DNA from: Streptococcus mutans
GTDB lineage: Bacteria > Bacillota > Bacilli > Lactobacillales > Streptococcaceae
Assembly: GCF_006739205.1 (NCBI RefSeq)
Contig: NZ_AP019720.1
Span: 806,001 to 870,000 of the forward strand
Reading direction: 5' to 3'
Length of the DNA: 64,000 nt
Part shown: positions 37,526-46,236 of the stretch, one piece after another
Numbering within the stretch: the stretch's first letter is position 1
Layout of the letters: the number at the start of each line of letters is the position of its first letter
Position numbers and translations under genes: made by a program
The notes under the pieces: generated by a model
Told to the model about the DNA's origin: nothing
What the model saw: the letters and a program-made list of their open reading frames with translations, nothing else
Databases searched by the model: none

Positions 37526-37873
37526 ATGGTTTATATTGACAAGATTCAGCATAGTCAGGTATTAGACTTAAAAACAGAAGTCCCAATTGAAGAAGAGCAA
37601 ATGCTCAGTAAAACCTTGGTTCAACGAAAAGACTTGGGCATGACTATTTTTTCCTTAGATAAAGATCAAGAAATTGGTCGCCATTCTTCACCCGGTGATG
37701 CTATGGTTAATATTTTGAGTGGTTTAGCTGAAATCACCATTGATGAAGAAGTCTTTGAAGTAGCAGCTGGTCAGACCATTGTTATGCCAGCAAATATTCC
37801 GCATAGTCTGTATGCAAAAGAGGCTTTTCAAATGCTTCTAGTCGTTGTGAAACCAGAGGTAGACCATGATTGA
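37526..37873 (+). CDS. Small cupin-domain protein
   Basis: A 115-residue single cupin barrel. The metal or ligand motif GRHSSPGDAMVNILSGLAEITIDEE (cupin motif 1, with one His of the usual pair) and PANIPHSLYAKEAFQMLLVV (motif 2 His) are visible. RBS AAAGGAG before ATG 37526. It overlaps the next cupin gene by 8 bases, so the two are coupled. A role in sensing or sugar/thiol chemistry cannot be told from sequence. Confidence 0.8.
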   Translation: MVYIDKIQHSQVLDLKTEVPIEEEQMLSKTLVQRKDLGMTIFSLDKDQEIGRHSSPGDAMVNILSGLAEITIDEEVFEVAAGQTIVMPANIPHSLYAKEAFQMLLVVVKPEVDHD

Positions 37874-38171
37874 TAATCTTTTAGACTTGATAAAATACCA
37901 TGATGGACAAATTGCCAGTCGCTCTTTATCTAAAAAACTGAAAACAAACAATCCCATCACTCTTTATGCTATGCCAGCTGGTGAGTCTATTAGCAATGAA
38001 AGCAGCAAATTAATCAAATTGATTCAGGTTTTAGAAGGTAGTCTGCAAGTGGAAATAGCGGGAGAAAAGCATATTATTAATCATCAAGGATTGATTAGCA
38101 TTGCTGCCAATCAGGTACACAATCTCTATGCCCTTGAAAACAGTAAGGTGTTGCAGATAGAAGTGGCATGA
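37866..38171 (+). CDS. Second small cupin-like protein
   Basis: A 101-residue protein with the cupin pattern in shortened form: KLIKLIQVLEGSLQVEIAGEKHIIN and ISIAANQVHNLYALENSKVLQIEVA. The motif-1 His residues of the neighbour are absent, so metal binding is doubtful. It overlaps the first cupin by 8 bases and ends before a bidirectional terminator shared with rpmE2 from the other side. Confidence 0.72.
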   Translation: MIDNLLDLIKYHDGQIASRSLSKKLKTNNPITLYAMPAGESISNESSKLIKLIQVLEGSLQVEIAGEKHIINHQGLISIAANQVHNLYALENSKVLQIEVA

Positions 38172-38192
38172 TAAAGAAATTGATACAAACAA

Positions 38193-38216
38193 AAAACCTT
38201 GCCAATGCAAGGTTTT
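38193..38216. terminator. Bidirectional terminator between the cupin and L31 genes
   Basis: AAAACCTTGC, loop CAAT, GCAAGGTTTT. It serves both strands. Confidence 0.9.
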
Positions 38217-38221
38217 CTTTC

Positions 38222-38464
38222 TTATTTGAGACCGTATTTTTTGTTGAAACGGTCGACACGTCCATCTGCTTGTGTGAATTTTTGACGTCCTGTGTAGAAT
38301 GGATGTGAGTCTGATGAAATTTCAACGCGAATAAGTGGATAAGTTTCGCCTTCAAATTCAACGGTTTCTTTTGACGTCTTAGTTGAACCGCTGAGGAATT
38401 GGTAACCCGTTGAAGTATCCATAAAGACAACTGGACGGTATTCTGGATGAATATCTTTTTTCAT
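38222..38464 (-). CDS. rpmE2: Ribosomal protein L31 type B (zinc-free)
   Basis: An 80-residue L31 of the type B (YtiA) form: [28 protein letters not shown], ending [11 protein letters not shown]. It lacks the CxxC pair of zinc-binding L31, so it can replace that form when zinc is short. The start is the ATG at 38464 with AAAGGAAA upstream; the frame extends further but without a ribosome site. The zinc gene adcA lies about 2 kb away. I saw no perfect AdcR box upstream of this one. Confidence 0.94.
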   Translation of the reverse strand: MKKDIHPEYRPVVFMDTSTGYQFLSGSTKTSKETVEFEGETYPLIRVEISSDSHPFYTGRQKFTQADGRVDRFNKKYGLK

Positions 38465-38521
38465 TTTTAAAAATTTCCTTTCTGCCATAGCTCTTTTCGA
38501 GCCATAGTTAGTAACCATTTT

Positions 38522-38550
38522 ATTTTAACAAAAAAGTTGACGACTGACAA
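38522..38550 (-). promoter_or_regulatory. rpmE2 promoter and leader hairpin
   Basis: On the minus strand TTGTCA (38550-38545), 17 bases, TAAAAT (38527-38522). The leader between this and the gene has a dyad (CTATGGCTC with GAGCTATGG, 38487-38510) that could be a regulatory hairpin. Confidence 0.65.
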
Positions 38551-38560
38551 GCTTTTTATA

Positions 38561-39493
38561 CTATTTTAGCAGATTTTTTAATTCCTGATAAATGTCCTCA
38601 TTTTCTGCCAAACTATAGGAATTGGCACCACTTGCTAATGGATGGCCGCCACCAGCATGTCTTTTGGCAACTTCATTGATGACAGTGGACTTGCTGCGCA
38701 GGCGTACGCGGTAATGGCCATCTGCTTGTTCCACAAAAATGGCCCAAACTTGGACAGTATCAATTTTCCCTGGGCTAGAAACGATAGCAGATGTTTCGGC
38801 GTCAGTCAAATTAAATTTTTTCAGGATTTTCTGGCTTAGAATAATACGTGCTGCACCGTTTTTATCAATTTCAAGATTTTCAAAAACGTAAGCTTGTAAT
38901 TTGGCAATTTTATAAGGGAAAGAATCCATTTGACGTGCTAAGGCAGCAAAATCAAAGTCATATTTGAGGAGCTCACTGGCAATGATAAATGTTTTTGACG
39001 TTGTTGCTGGATAAAGAAAGCGCCCTGTATCACCAAGAATCCCTGCATAAAGCAAACGGGCTGCTTGATCTGAAAGTTTCAGTTGATTTTGCAGGGCAAA
39101 GTCAGTGATAATTTCACTAGCACTAGAAGCCTTGGTATCAACATAAGATAAGTCACCATAATGGTCTTCATTGGGATGGTGATCGATTTTAATAAGAAAG
39201 TTACCATTTAAATAGCGTTGATCATCAATACGCGGACGATTAGCTGTGTCAACAACGATGACCAAAGCTCCTTCGTAATCCTTATCAGATACGTCATCCA
39301 TTTGAGCCAGCCAAGAAAGGCTAGGTTCATTATAACCTGTTACTTTCACCGTCTTTTTGGGGAAATTGCTTGTAATCATTTCTTTCAAGCCGACCTGACT
39401 GCCTAATGCGTCAGGGTCTGGTTTCATATGGCGGTGAATAATAATGGTGTCATAAGCTTTGATTTTAGCTAGAATAGTTTTAAAAGCAGTCAT
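38561..39493 (-). CDS. DHH-family phosphoesterase (NrnA/Pde2-like)
   Basis: A 310-residue DHH/DHHA1 phosphoesterase. Metal motifs are IIIHRHMKPDPDALGSQ, VVIVDTANRPRID and KIDHHPNEDHYGDLSYVD (the DHH motif itself), and the DHHA1 glycine-rich loop is AKRHAGGGHPLASGA. Such proteins remove 3'-phosphate from pAp, degrade nano-RNA and, in streptococci, hydrolyse pApA from c-di-AMP. Which activity dominates here cannot be decided from sequence. The rpmE2 promoter -35 lies just downstream of its stop. Confidence 0.92.
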   Translation of the reverse strand: MTAFKTILAKIKAYDTIIIHRHMKPDPDALGSQVGLKEMITSNFPKKTVKVTGYNEPSLSWLAQMDDVSDKDYEGALVIVVDTANRPRIDDQRYLNGNFLIKIDHHPNEDHYGDLSYVDTKASSASEIITDFALQNQLKLSDQAARLLYAGILGDTGRFLYPATTSKTFIIASELLKYDFDFAALARQMDSFPYKIAKLQAYVFENLEIDKNGAARIILSQKILKKFNLTDAETSAIVSSPGKIDTVQVWAIFVEQADGHYRVRLRSKSTVINEVAKRHAGGGHPLASGANSYSLAENEDIYQELKNLLK

Positions 39494-39537
39494 AAATTCC
39501 TCAATTCATTTTTTTACATTATATCATAGAAAAAACC

Positions 39538-39562
39538 AATCTTAGAAAGGATTGACTCTTAT
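39538..39562 (-). terminator. Terminator of the GST gene (minus strand)
   Basis: CAATC and GATTG with a T-run read on the minus strand, directly after the stop of the gene at 39565-40356. Confidence 0.7.
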
Positions 39563-39564
39563 TT

Positions 39565-40356
39565 TTATTTGATAGCTTTATAATCAACTTCCAATGCTCG
39601 CTTGACAGCTGGACGCTGAGCGATTCTTTCAGTCCAGTCTAATAAGTGTTGATAGGTGCCTAAAGCAAGAAATTTATAAGCTCCTTCATAAAGGGCATCT
39701 TGTGCTAAACGTCCATACCAAGACCAGATAGCTATATCGGCAATGGTATAATCTTCACCTGCAATGTAGGGCTTATTAGCTAATTCTTTATCCAATAAGT
39801 CCAATTGACGCTTGGTTTCCATGGTAAAACGATTGATAGGATATTCTAATTTTTCAGGAGCATAGCTGAAAAAGTGACCGAAACCGCCGCCAACAAAGGG
39901 AGCAGCTCCCATTTGCCAGAAGAGCCAGTTAAGAACTTCTGTTCTTTGTGCCCAATCTTCAGGAATAAAATGGTTAAATTTATCAGCCAAATAAAGTAAG
40001 ATAGATCCAGATTCAAAGACGCGAATAGCTTCTCTATCAGACTTATCCAAAAGAGCAGGAATTTTAGAATTGGGGTTAATGGCAACGAAATCAGAACCAA
40101 ATTGGTCGCCATCCATGATTGAAATTTTGAAGAGGTCATAATCTGCTTCTTTGACACCAAGTTCGCGTAACTCTTCCAACATTACGGCTACTTTGAGTCC
40201 GTTAGGAGTTCCTAATGAATAAACCTGTAATGGTTTATCACCTTGGGGTAGTTTTTGGTCAAAACGACTGCCAGCAGTTGGACGATTGATAGCAGAAAAT
40301 TTTCCTTGGTTGCTTTCCTCAGCTGACCAAACTTTTGGTGGAATATAGTAAGACAT
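39565..40356 (-). CDS. Glutathione S-transferase family protein, YghU-like
   Basis: A 263-residue GST. The long N-terminal extension (YYIPPKVWSAEESNQGKFSAINRPTAGSRFDQKLPQGDKPLQVYSLGTPNG) is the mark of the YghU/YfcG type. The thioredoxin-like domain continues to NSKIPALLDKS (with the cis-Pro) and the C-terminal helical domain follows from about residue 130. YghU is a disulfide-bond reductase using glutathione. ATG 40356 has GGAGAAACG upstream; the longer frame from a TTG would swallow that ribosome site. Confidence 0.88.
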   Translation of the reverse strand: MSYYIPPKVWSAEESNQGKFSAINRPTAGSRFDQKLPQGDKPLQVYSLGTPNGLKVAVMLEELRELGVKEADYDLFKISIMDGDQFGSDFVAINPNSKIPALLDKSDREAIRVFESGSILLYLADKFNHFIPEDWAQRTEVLNWLFWQMGAAPFVGGGFGHFFSYAPEKLEYPINRFTMETKRQLDLLDKELANKPYIAGEDYTIADIAIWSWYGRLAQDALYEGAYKFLALGTYQHLLDWTERIAQRPAVKRALEVDYKAIK

Positions 40357-40463
40357 CGTTTCTCCTTTCAAATTTTAAGATATTTTCAAAATATAGCACA
40401 GAAAAATGAGAAAATCAACTGAAATGTGCTATGATAGATAGCAATAGAAAGTGGAGTCTGATA

Positions 40464-41480
40464 ATGAAAAATACTTTACATGATTTAGTAAAGACCGAAT
40501 TACATTGCCATTTGGATGGGTCTCTATCATTTGAGACTATTCGAGAATTAGCTGAAATGGCGAATATAGCGCTGCCTGAATCAGATAGTGAACTTGCAAA
40601 ATTGGTCACTGTTCCTGAGGATTCTGAGACCTTGCTTGATTATTTAAAAACTTTTGACTTTATTCGACCACTGTTACAGACACAAAAAGCGCTTAGTTTA
40701 GCAGCTTATGATGTGGCCAAGCAGGCTGCTGCTGAACATGTGCTTTATATTGAAATTCGCTTTGCTCCCGAATTATCTATGGATAAGGGATTGAGTGCTG
40801 TTCAGGTAGTTGAGGCGGTTGAAAAGGGTCTGCAAAAGGCTCAAAGGGATTTTAATATTGTTGCCAAGGTTTTAATTTGTGGGATGAGACAGTCCTCAAA
40901 ACAGTTGACAAAAGAGATTTTTCGTCAAATAAACCAAGCCAAAAGTTTAGAATTTGCAGGCTTTGACTTTGCAGGAAATGAACATGATTTTCCGCCACAA
41001 GAAATAGCAGATCTCATTCGTTTTACGCAAAGATTGGATCGTCCTATGACTTTTCATGCTGGTGAATGCGGCTGTCCTAGCCATATTGCCCAATCAATTG
41101 CCTTAGGAATCAAACGTTTGGGGCATGTCACAGCTATCCATGACCATCCGGAATTGATAGCAGACTTTGTTGAGAATAAAGTGACAGCAGAACTTTGCCT
41201 AACCAGTAACCTTCAAACTAAGGCAGCCAAATCTCTAGCGGAATTTCCCTATCAAGAGCTCTATGAAGCTGGTGCTAAGATAACAATTAACACGGATAAC
41301 CGTACTGTCTCCAATACCAATTTAACGAAGGAATATCAGTTATTTGTGGATTATTTCGGAACCAGTTTGGCAGATTTTTATCACTTTAATCAAAATGCGA
41401 TTGAGGCATCTTTTGCCTCTGAAGCTGAAAAGGCAGAACTTTTGGCTGAACTGAAAAAGGCCTATGGACAGACTGATTAA
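40464..41480 (+). CDS. add: Adenosine deaminase family protein
   Basis: A 338-residue TIM-barrel deaminase. Metal His residues are in [13 protein letters not shown], the catalytic His/Glu segment is [14 protein letters not shown], and the last metal Asp lies in [20 protein letters not shown] (most relatives read SxNTDDP here; this variant with TDNRT occurs in Firmicutes). It converts adenosine to inosine. ATG 40464 follows GTGGAG; the longer frame from 40431 lacks a ribosome site. It is followed by the flavodoxin gene, which has its own promoter. Confidence 0.9.
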   Translation: MKNTLHDLVKTELHCHLDGSLSFETIRELAEMANIALPESDSELAKLVTVPEDSETLLDYLKTFDFIRPLLQTQKALSLAAYDVAKQAAAEHVLYIEIRFAPELSMDKGLSAVQVVEAVEKGLQKAQRDFNIVAKVLICGMRQSSKQLTKEIFRQINQAKSLEFAGFDFAGNEHDFPPQEIADLIRFTQRLDRPMTFHAGECGCPSHIAQSIALGIKRLGHVTAIHDHPELIADFVENKVTAELCLTSNLQTKAAKSLAEFPYQELYEAGAKITINTDNRTVSNTNLTKEYQLFVDYFGTSLADFYHFNQNAIEASFASEAEKAELLAELKKAYGQTD

Positions 41481-41502
41481 ATTTTTAAAAGTCGAAAAAC
41501 TG

Positions 41503-41511
41503 TGTTATAAT
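41503..41511 (+). promoter_or_regulatory. Extended -10 promoter of the flavodoxin gene
   Basis: TGTTATAAT, 27 bases before ATG 41539. Confidence 0.6.
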
Positions 41512-41538
41512 CAAATTATTATTATTTTGGAGGGTATT

Positions 41539-41982
41539 ATGGCTTTCGCTAAGATTGTTTTTGCTAGTATGACAGGAAATACGGAGGAAATTGCTGATAT
41601 TGTTGCTCAGAAACTTGAGGAGCTAGGACATACGGTTGATGTTGATGAATGCACCACTGTTGATGCTGATGAATTTCAAGATGCTGATATTGCTATTGTA
41701 GCAAGCTATACTTATGGTGATGGCGAGCTTCCTGATGAAATTGTCGATTTTTATGAAGATTTGCAAGACTTAGATTTATCTGGGAAAATCTATGGTGTTG
41801 TTGGTTCAGGAGATACCTTCTATGATTATTTCTGTAAGGCTGTTGATGATTTTGAAATGGCTTTCGAAGGAACAGGGGCGACAAAGGGAGCAGAATCTGT
41901 TAAGGTTGACTTAGCAGCGGAAGATGAAGACATTGAAAATCTCGAAAAATTTGCCCAAGAAATTGCTGAAAAGGCAGAATAA
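41539..41982 (+). CDS. Flavodoxin
   Basis: A 147-residue short-chain flavodoxin, an FMN electron carrier. The phosphate loop is SMTGNTEEIAD and the two FMN-stacking loops are SYTYGDGELPDE and GSGDTFYDYFCKAVDDFE. It is strongly acidic, as usual. ATG 41539 has a perfect GGAGG. An upstream extension overlapping add lacks a ribosome site. Partners are not identifiable from the neighbours. Confidence 0.95.
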   Translation: MAFAKIVFASMTGNTEEIADIVAQKLEELGHTVDVDECTTVDADEFQDADIAIVASYTYGDGELPDEIVDFYEDLQDLDLSGKIYGVVGSGDTFYDYFCKAVDDFEMAFEGTGATKGAESVKVDLAAEDEDIENLEKFAQEIAEKAE

Positions 41983-42000
41983 GTTATCTTTATCAATGAT

Positions 42001-42041
42001 AAAAGTAAAGCAACTCTTAGTTTAGACTGTTTTACTTTTTT
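42001..42041 (+). terminator. Flavodoxin terminator
   Basis: AAAAGTAAA with TTTTACTTTTTT. Confidence 0.75.
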
Positions 42042-42141
42042 GTTTTATAACTGAATTTTCACGAGAAAAAGAGTATAATGAAAAAGAAAACGAATTCTTT
42101 CAGTGTTAATAGGTCTACTTTTAGATATGAGGTGATGCAGA

Positions 42142-43524
42142 TTGAAGAATAGAGATTATGCTTTCGGTTTTCACGATGATGTCAAGCCTCTTTACTCAAC
42201 AGGTAAAGGGCTGACAGAAGAAGTTGTTAGAGATATTTCCGAAATCAAAAACGAACCTCAGTGGATGCTGGATTATCGTTTACGTTGTTTGGAACTTTTT
42301 TACAAATTGCCCATGCCTAAATGGGGTCCAGATTTGTCTGGTATCAATTTTAATGATGTTATTTATTATCAGAAACTTAGCGGTCAGCCTTCTAGAAGCT
42401 GGGATGATGTGCCTGACGATATCAAAAAAACGTTTGAGCGTTTAGGTATTCCCAATGCAGAGCGTCAGTTTTTATCTGGTGCAGTAGCCCAATATGAGTC
42501 AGAAGTGGTTTACCACAATATGAAAGAAGAATTTGAAAAAATGGGCATTATTTTTACTGATACGGATACGGCCTTGCAGGAGTATCCTGACCTTGTGAAA
42601 AAGTATTTTGCGTCAGTTGTTTCGCCTGCTGAACATAAATTTGCAGCTTTAAATGGCGCTGTCTGGTCAGGCGGAACGTTTATTTATGTTCCCAAAGGGG
42701 TTCAATGTCAGATTCCTGTGCAGACTTATTTTCGTATTAATGGAGAGAATGCTGGTCAATTTGAACGTTCGCTCATGATCATTGAAGAAGGAGCTTCTAT
42801 TCAATATATTGAAGGTTGTACGGCTCCAACCTACTCAACCAATAGTTTGCATGCAGCGACTGTTGAAATTATTGTCAAACGTGATGCTTCTTTTCGTTAC
42901 ACCACTATTCAAAATTGGTCTGATAATGTCTATAATCTTGTTACTGAAAGAGGCACGGTAGAAGAAAACGGAACCTTAGAATGGATTGATGGTAACTTAG
43001 GCAGCAAAGTTAATATGAAATATCCTTGTTCGATTTTAAATGGCAGGCAGGCTAGAACCTCTGTTTTATCTATGTCTTTTGCTAATTATGGTCAGCATTT
43101 GGATGCAGGCTGCAAGGTTTATCACAATGCTCCGCGGACTTCAAGTACGTTGATTTCTAAATCAGTTGCCAAAGATGGCGGTAAAACCGATTATCGAGGT
43201 TCTGTTACTTTTGGAAAAAACAGTGCTGGTTCTAAATCACATATTGAATGTGATACGATTTTAATGGATGGCGAGTCTAGTTCAGATACGATCCCTTTCA
43301 ATGAAATCCACAATTCAGATGTTTCTTTGGAGCATGAAGCAAAGGTTTCTAAAGTATCTGAAGAACAACTTTATTATATTATGAGCCGTGGGATTAGTGA
43401 GGAAGAGGCAACTGCTATGATTATCAATGGTTTCATGGATCCTATTACTAAAGAACTTCCGATGGAATACGCTGTAGAATTAAATGCACTTATTAATATG
43501 AGTATGGAAGGTTCGGTTGGTTAG
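42142..43524 (+). CDS. sufB: SufB-like Fe-S cluster assembly scaffold protein, unlinked to other suf genes
   Basis: A 460-residue SufB-family protein. The scaffold core has [35 protein letters not shown] and [20 protein letters not shown]. The Cys that binds the nascent cluster is in [12 protein letters not shown] and the His-Glu pair in [12 protein letters not shown], both kept. Start is TTG 42142 (GAGGTGATG upstream), an uncommon start codon. No sufC, sufD, sufS or sufU lies nearby, so it is an orphan or the product of a rearrangement. It could be the only SufB or a paralogue; that needs the rest of the genome. Confidence 0.9.
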   Translation: MKNRDYAFGFHDDVKPLYSTGKGLTEEVVRDISEIKNEPQWMLDYRLRCLELFYKLPMPKWGPDLSGINFNDVIYYQKLSGQPSRSWDDVPDDIKKTFERLGIPNAERQFLSGAVAQYESEVVYHNMKEEFEKMGIIFTDTDTALQEYPDLVKKYFASVVSPAEHKFAALNGAVWSGGTFIYVPKGVQCQIPVQTYFRINGENAGQFERSLMIIEEGASIQYIEGCTAPTYSTNSLHAATVEIIVKRDASFRYTTIQNWSDNVYNLVTERGTVEENGTLEWIDGNLGSKVNMKYPCSILNGRQARTSVLSMSFANYGQHLDAGCKVYHNAPRTSSTLISKSVAKDGGKTDYRGSVTFGKNSAGSKSHIECDTILMDGESSSDTIPFNEIHNSDVSLEHEAKVSKVSEEQLYYIMSRGISEEEATAMIINGFMDPITKELPMEYAVELNALINMSMEGSVG

Positions 43525-43859
43525 AAAAATCTTGTTAAATAATGAACTTAGGAGTTGGAAGATAAGCATTCTTAAGCTCCTAAGCTAGATTGTTTGCTTG
43601 AAGGGCAGAAACAGTAGTTAGATTTACTGATAAGTATACAGTGCTTATCGTCAGTTGGCTGATTATAAAGCTTTGTGTAAACTTCCACGAGATTCTAATT
43701 CAAATCATTTTAAACATTGCGATTATATTGCTTGTTTTTTCATGCTTATCTGTAAATTTACTGTCAATCGTATTCATTTTTAATAATTAGCGCGTAAGAG
43801 AAAATTTTAAGAGTTAGGAAGACCCTTTGGTGAAGGGAAAGGATGGGTTGAAAAGATAC
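43525..43859. other. Intergenic gap, one hairpin, no gene seen
   Basis: CTTAGGAG with CTCCTAAG (43549-43586) makes a stem without a T-run. The remainder of the gap shows no credible frame. Confidence 0.5.
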
Positions 43860-43888
43860 TTGAATTTTCTGCTGCTTTCTTTTATAAT
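43860..43888 (+). promoter_or_regulatory. Promoter of the TVP38-family gene
   Basis: TTGAAT, 17 bases, TATAAT. Confidence 0.75.
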
Positions 43889-43945
43889 AGGCAGACAATA
43901 CAATATGATTTATTAATGCTATTTAATTCGTTTTAGAGAAATACT

Positions 43946-44623
43946 ATGAAGAGAATACATGTAAGATATAAGCAAATTAGACGCTTTTTTCTTTTACTGG
44001 GACTTGTGATTATTGCTGCCTATGTAGCCTTTGTCCTCTATCGCTATTGGGATCATTGGCTTCTTTTAAGTAATCCCCAAAAAGCGATAGAGAATTTTGA
44101 GCAGCAATTTCGTTCGGAAAATCTCTTTAATTTTCTCGTTTTAACTGTTTTAACGAGTTTAACAGCCGCCATTCCTTTTTTATCTAGTTCTGTTTTATCT
44201 GTTTTTAATGGGGTAGTTTTTGGACCGTGGATTGGCGTTTTGATGAATACCATAGGGAATATCTTAGGACATTTTTTTCTGATTCAGATGATGTCACGTG
44301 TTGATTTGACTGAAAGAGACAGTAAATTTAATCATCATCTTGAAAGTCTCTCTCAAATAAAAAATCCTTATCTTGCTCTGACATTGGGCTATATGATACC
44401 TTTTATTCCCTCTTTTTTAGTTGATTATATGGTTCTAGATACAAAAATACCTTGGCACCGTTGGCTGCCTTGCCTCACCTTAGGTGTTATACCAACCAGT
44501 ATCCTTTATGCATTTGGAGGCCACGCCATTATAGCTGGAAATATGAAACAATTAATACTGATTGTTTTACTTGCACTGATATTACTGGCTATTTATAAAC
44601 GATTTGAAAAAAAGAAAGGCTAG
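43946..44623 (+). CDS. TVP38/TMEM64 (DedA-like, VTT-domain) membrane protein
   Basis: A 225-residue integral membrane protein. The VTT/SNARE-associated core FLSSSVLSVFNGVVFGPWIGVLMNTIGNILGHFFL (about residues 75-110) and MIPFIPSFLVDYMV match the TVP38 pattern of re-entrant loops. About five hydrophobic segments are present and the tail is basic. Relatives are thought to move or flip lipids, but no role is established in streptococci. Its terminator overlaps the promoter of the next transcript. Confidence 0.85.
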   Translation: MKRIHVRYKQIRRFFLLLGLVIIAAYVAFVLYRYWDHWLLLSNPQKAIENFEQQFRSENLFNFLVLTVLTSLTAAIPFLSSSVLSVFNGVVFGPWIGVLMNTIGNILGHFFLIQMMSRVDLTERDSKFNHHLESLSQIKNPYLALTLGYMIPFIPSFLVDYMVLDTKIPWHRWLPCLTLGVIPTSILYAFGGHAIIAGNMKQLILIVLLALILLAIYKRFEKKKG

Positions 44624-44640
44624 AAGCAAGGCCTTTTTTT
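44612..44640 (+). terminator. Terminator of the TVP38 gene
   Basis: AAAGGC/GCCTTTTTTT hairpin. Its loop and T-run overlap the promoter region of the chorismate mutase operon. Confidence 0.75.
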
Positions 44641-44649
44641 TGTTATAAT
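44621..44649 (+). promoter_or_regulatory. Promoter of the chorismate mutase-CLC-F operon
   Basis: An extended -10 (TGTTATAAT, TATAAT at 44644-44649) with a poor -35 (TAGAAG at 44621-44626, 17-base spacer), lying in the terminator of the gene before. A change of A to C at 44625, 44 bases before the start codon, would improve the -35. I recall a reported promoter mutation at -44 in fluoride-resistant S. mutans, and this sequence has the unmutated base. Confidence 0.65.
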
Positions 44650-44668
44650 TTAAGTAAAAGGAGAGGCT

Positions 44669-44941
44669 ATGGACTTACAAGAAATTAGGTCACAAATTGA
44701 TGATGTGGATAAAGAATTGGTGCAGTGTTTAGAAAGACGAATGACTTTGGTTAGTCAGGTTGCTGATTATAAAAAAGCAACTGGTAAATCGGTCTTAGAT
44801 ACAAAGCGTGAACAAATCTTGTTGGAAAAAGTAGCAGGCCTTGTTGTCAATGATACATATCGCTCCACCATTTCAGCTATCTTTGCTGATATTTTAAAAC
44901 ATTCTAGGAATTATCAAAGGAGAGCATTAGATGGGGATTAA
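44669..44941 (+). CDS. Chorismate mutase, AroQ type
   Basis: A 90-residue all-helical AroQ chorismate mutase domain: LQEIRSQIDDVDKELVQCLERRMTLVSQVADYKKATGKSVLD, with the catalytic Arg, Lys and Glu pattern, then REQILLEKVAGL. It makes prephenate for phenylalanine and tyrosine. RBS AAAAGGAGAGG before ATG 44669. It overlaps the first CLC gene by 11 bases; there is no metabolic reason for that pairing that I know of. Confidence 0.92.
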   Translation: MDLQEIRSQIDDVDKELVQCLERRMTLVSQVADYKKATGKSVLDTKREQILLEKVAGLVVNDTYRSTISAIFADILKHSRNYQRRALDGD

Positions 44942-46151
44942 GATCAAGTCTTTTCTTGATTTAAAGAAAAACAGTCATCTGTTGTTCATCTCGGGTGCAG
45001 CTATTTTAGTTGGTTTGTTGGTTGGCATCGTTGATATGATTTTTGGAATTGTCTTAAATACTCTGACTGCTTTTCGAGAAACGCATTTTTTATATTTGAT
45101 TCCTTTTCTTTTTCTAGCAGGTCTTTTGATTGTTTTTATATATGATCATTTTGGCGGTAAAAGTATCAAAGGAATGAGTTTGGTTTTTGATGTTGCTGAT
45201 GAAAGAGAAGTGACTATTCCTAAAAGATTGGTTCCATTAGCTATTTTTTCCACTTGGTTAACTCATCTTTTTGGTGGCAGCGCTGGTCGAGAAGGAGTGG
45301 CTATTCAGGTAGGAGCAGCTTTGTCTCATGCGTTCTCACCTGTTTTTAAATTTGAAGAGTCTTCTAGAAGTTTTTTGATTATTGGAATCGCTGCTGGCTT
45401 TGCAGGTTTATTTCAAACGCCCATGGCAGCCATATTATTTGCCCTTGAGGTTCTTGTTATTGGCCGATTGGAATTATCAACCTTATTACCCACCAGCCTA
45501 GCTGCTTATACTGCCAGCTATACCTCTCAATTATTGGGGTTAAAAAATTTTACCCATCTTATTAAAGTTCACATGACGTTAAATCCTGTCTTATTTGTGA
45601 AATTTGCTTTATTAGGCATTATCTTTGGTTTAGTTGGAACATCATTTGCTTACTTACTGAGAAGAACAAAATTAAGTTTAATATTACGCTTTAAAAGACC
45701 CTATCAACGTATTATGATCGTAGGGCTTTTACTAAGTGTTTTGTTTACTACTGCTGGTATGGGGCGTTACTCAGGGCTGAGTACTGATTTGGTTACTGCT
45801 AGTTTTGCTAAAGGAACAGTCTATCCTTTTGATTGGCTGTTTAAATTAATTCTAACAGTATTAACCTTATCAGCAGGTTATCAAGGCGGTGAGGTGATGC
45901 CTATGTTTACCATTGGTGCAACACTTGGTGCGGTATTAGCCCCCCTATTTCATTTACCAATAGCTTTTGTTGCAGCTTTGGGTTATGCTAGTGTATTTGG
46001 CAGTGGAACCAGTACTTTTTTAGCACCAATTTTTATCGGTGGTGAAATTTTTGGATTTGAAAACATTCCTTACTTTTTTATTGTGGTTTGTTTTGCCAGC
46101 ATTGTTAAAAAACAAATCAGTGTTTATGGTGCACAAAAGGTTACTGCTTAA
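44931..46151 (+). CDS. perA: CLC-F-type fluoride/proton antiporter, first of a tandem pair
   Basis: A 406-residue CLC-family membrane protein with about ten membrane segments. Gate motif is GGSAGREGVAIQVGAAL (G-R-E-G with gating Glu), the later loop is YQGGEVMPMFTIGATLGA, and the classic GSGIP chloride filter is replaced by GGKSIKGMSLVF, with Met near the anion site as in CLC-F proteins. I recall the tandem genes behind chorismate mutase in S. mutans as fluoride permeases (perA/perB, also eriC1A/B). RBS AAAGGAGAGC lies in the 3' end of the upstream gene, with which it overlaps by 11 bases. Confidence 0.88.
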   Translation: MGIKIKSFLDLKKNSHLLFISGAAILVGLLVGIVDMIFGIVLNTLTAFRETHFLYLIPFLFLAGLLIVFIYDHFGGKSIKGMSLVFDVADEREVTIPKRLVPLAIFSTWLTHLFGGSAGREGVAIQVGAALSHAFSPVFKFEESSRSFLIIGIAAGFAGLFQTPMAAILFALEVLVIGRLELSTLLPTSLAAYTASYTSQLLGLKNFTHLIKVHMTLNPVLFVKFALLGIIFGLVGTSFAYLLRRTKLSLILRFKRPYQRIMIVGLLLSVLFTTAGMGRYSGLSTDLVTASFAKGTVYPFDWLFKLILTVLTLSAGYQGGEVMPMFTIGATLGAVLAPLFHLPIAFVAALGYASVFGSGTSTFLAPIFIGGEIFGFENIPYFFIVVCFASIVKKQISVYGAQKVTA

Positions 46152-46236
46152 TATCACCTGATTAATTAAAAAGAAGAATCCTATTGATAAGATAAGTATC
46201 CTTTTCTTATCACGTATTTTATAAAAAGAAAGCATT

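Noticed and set aside
38486-38550. AdcR box upstream of rpmE2 (GTTACTAAC)
   Set aside because: The dyad has the half-sites in the opposite order to the TTAAC...GTTAA consensus.
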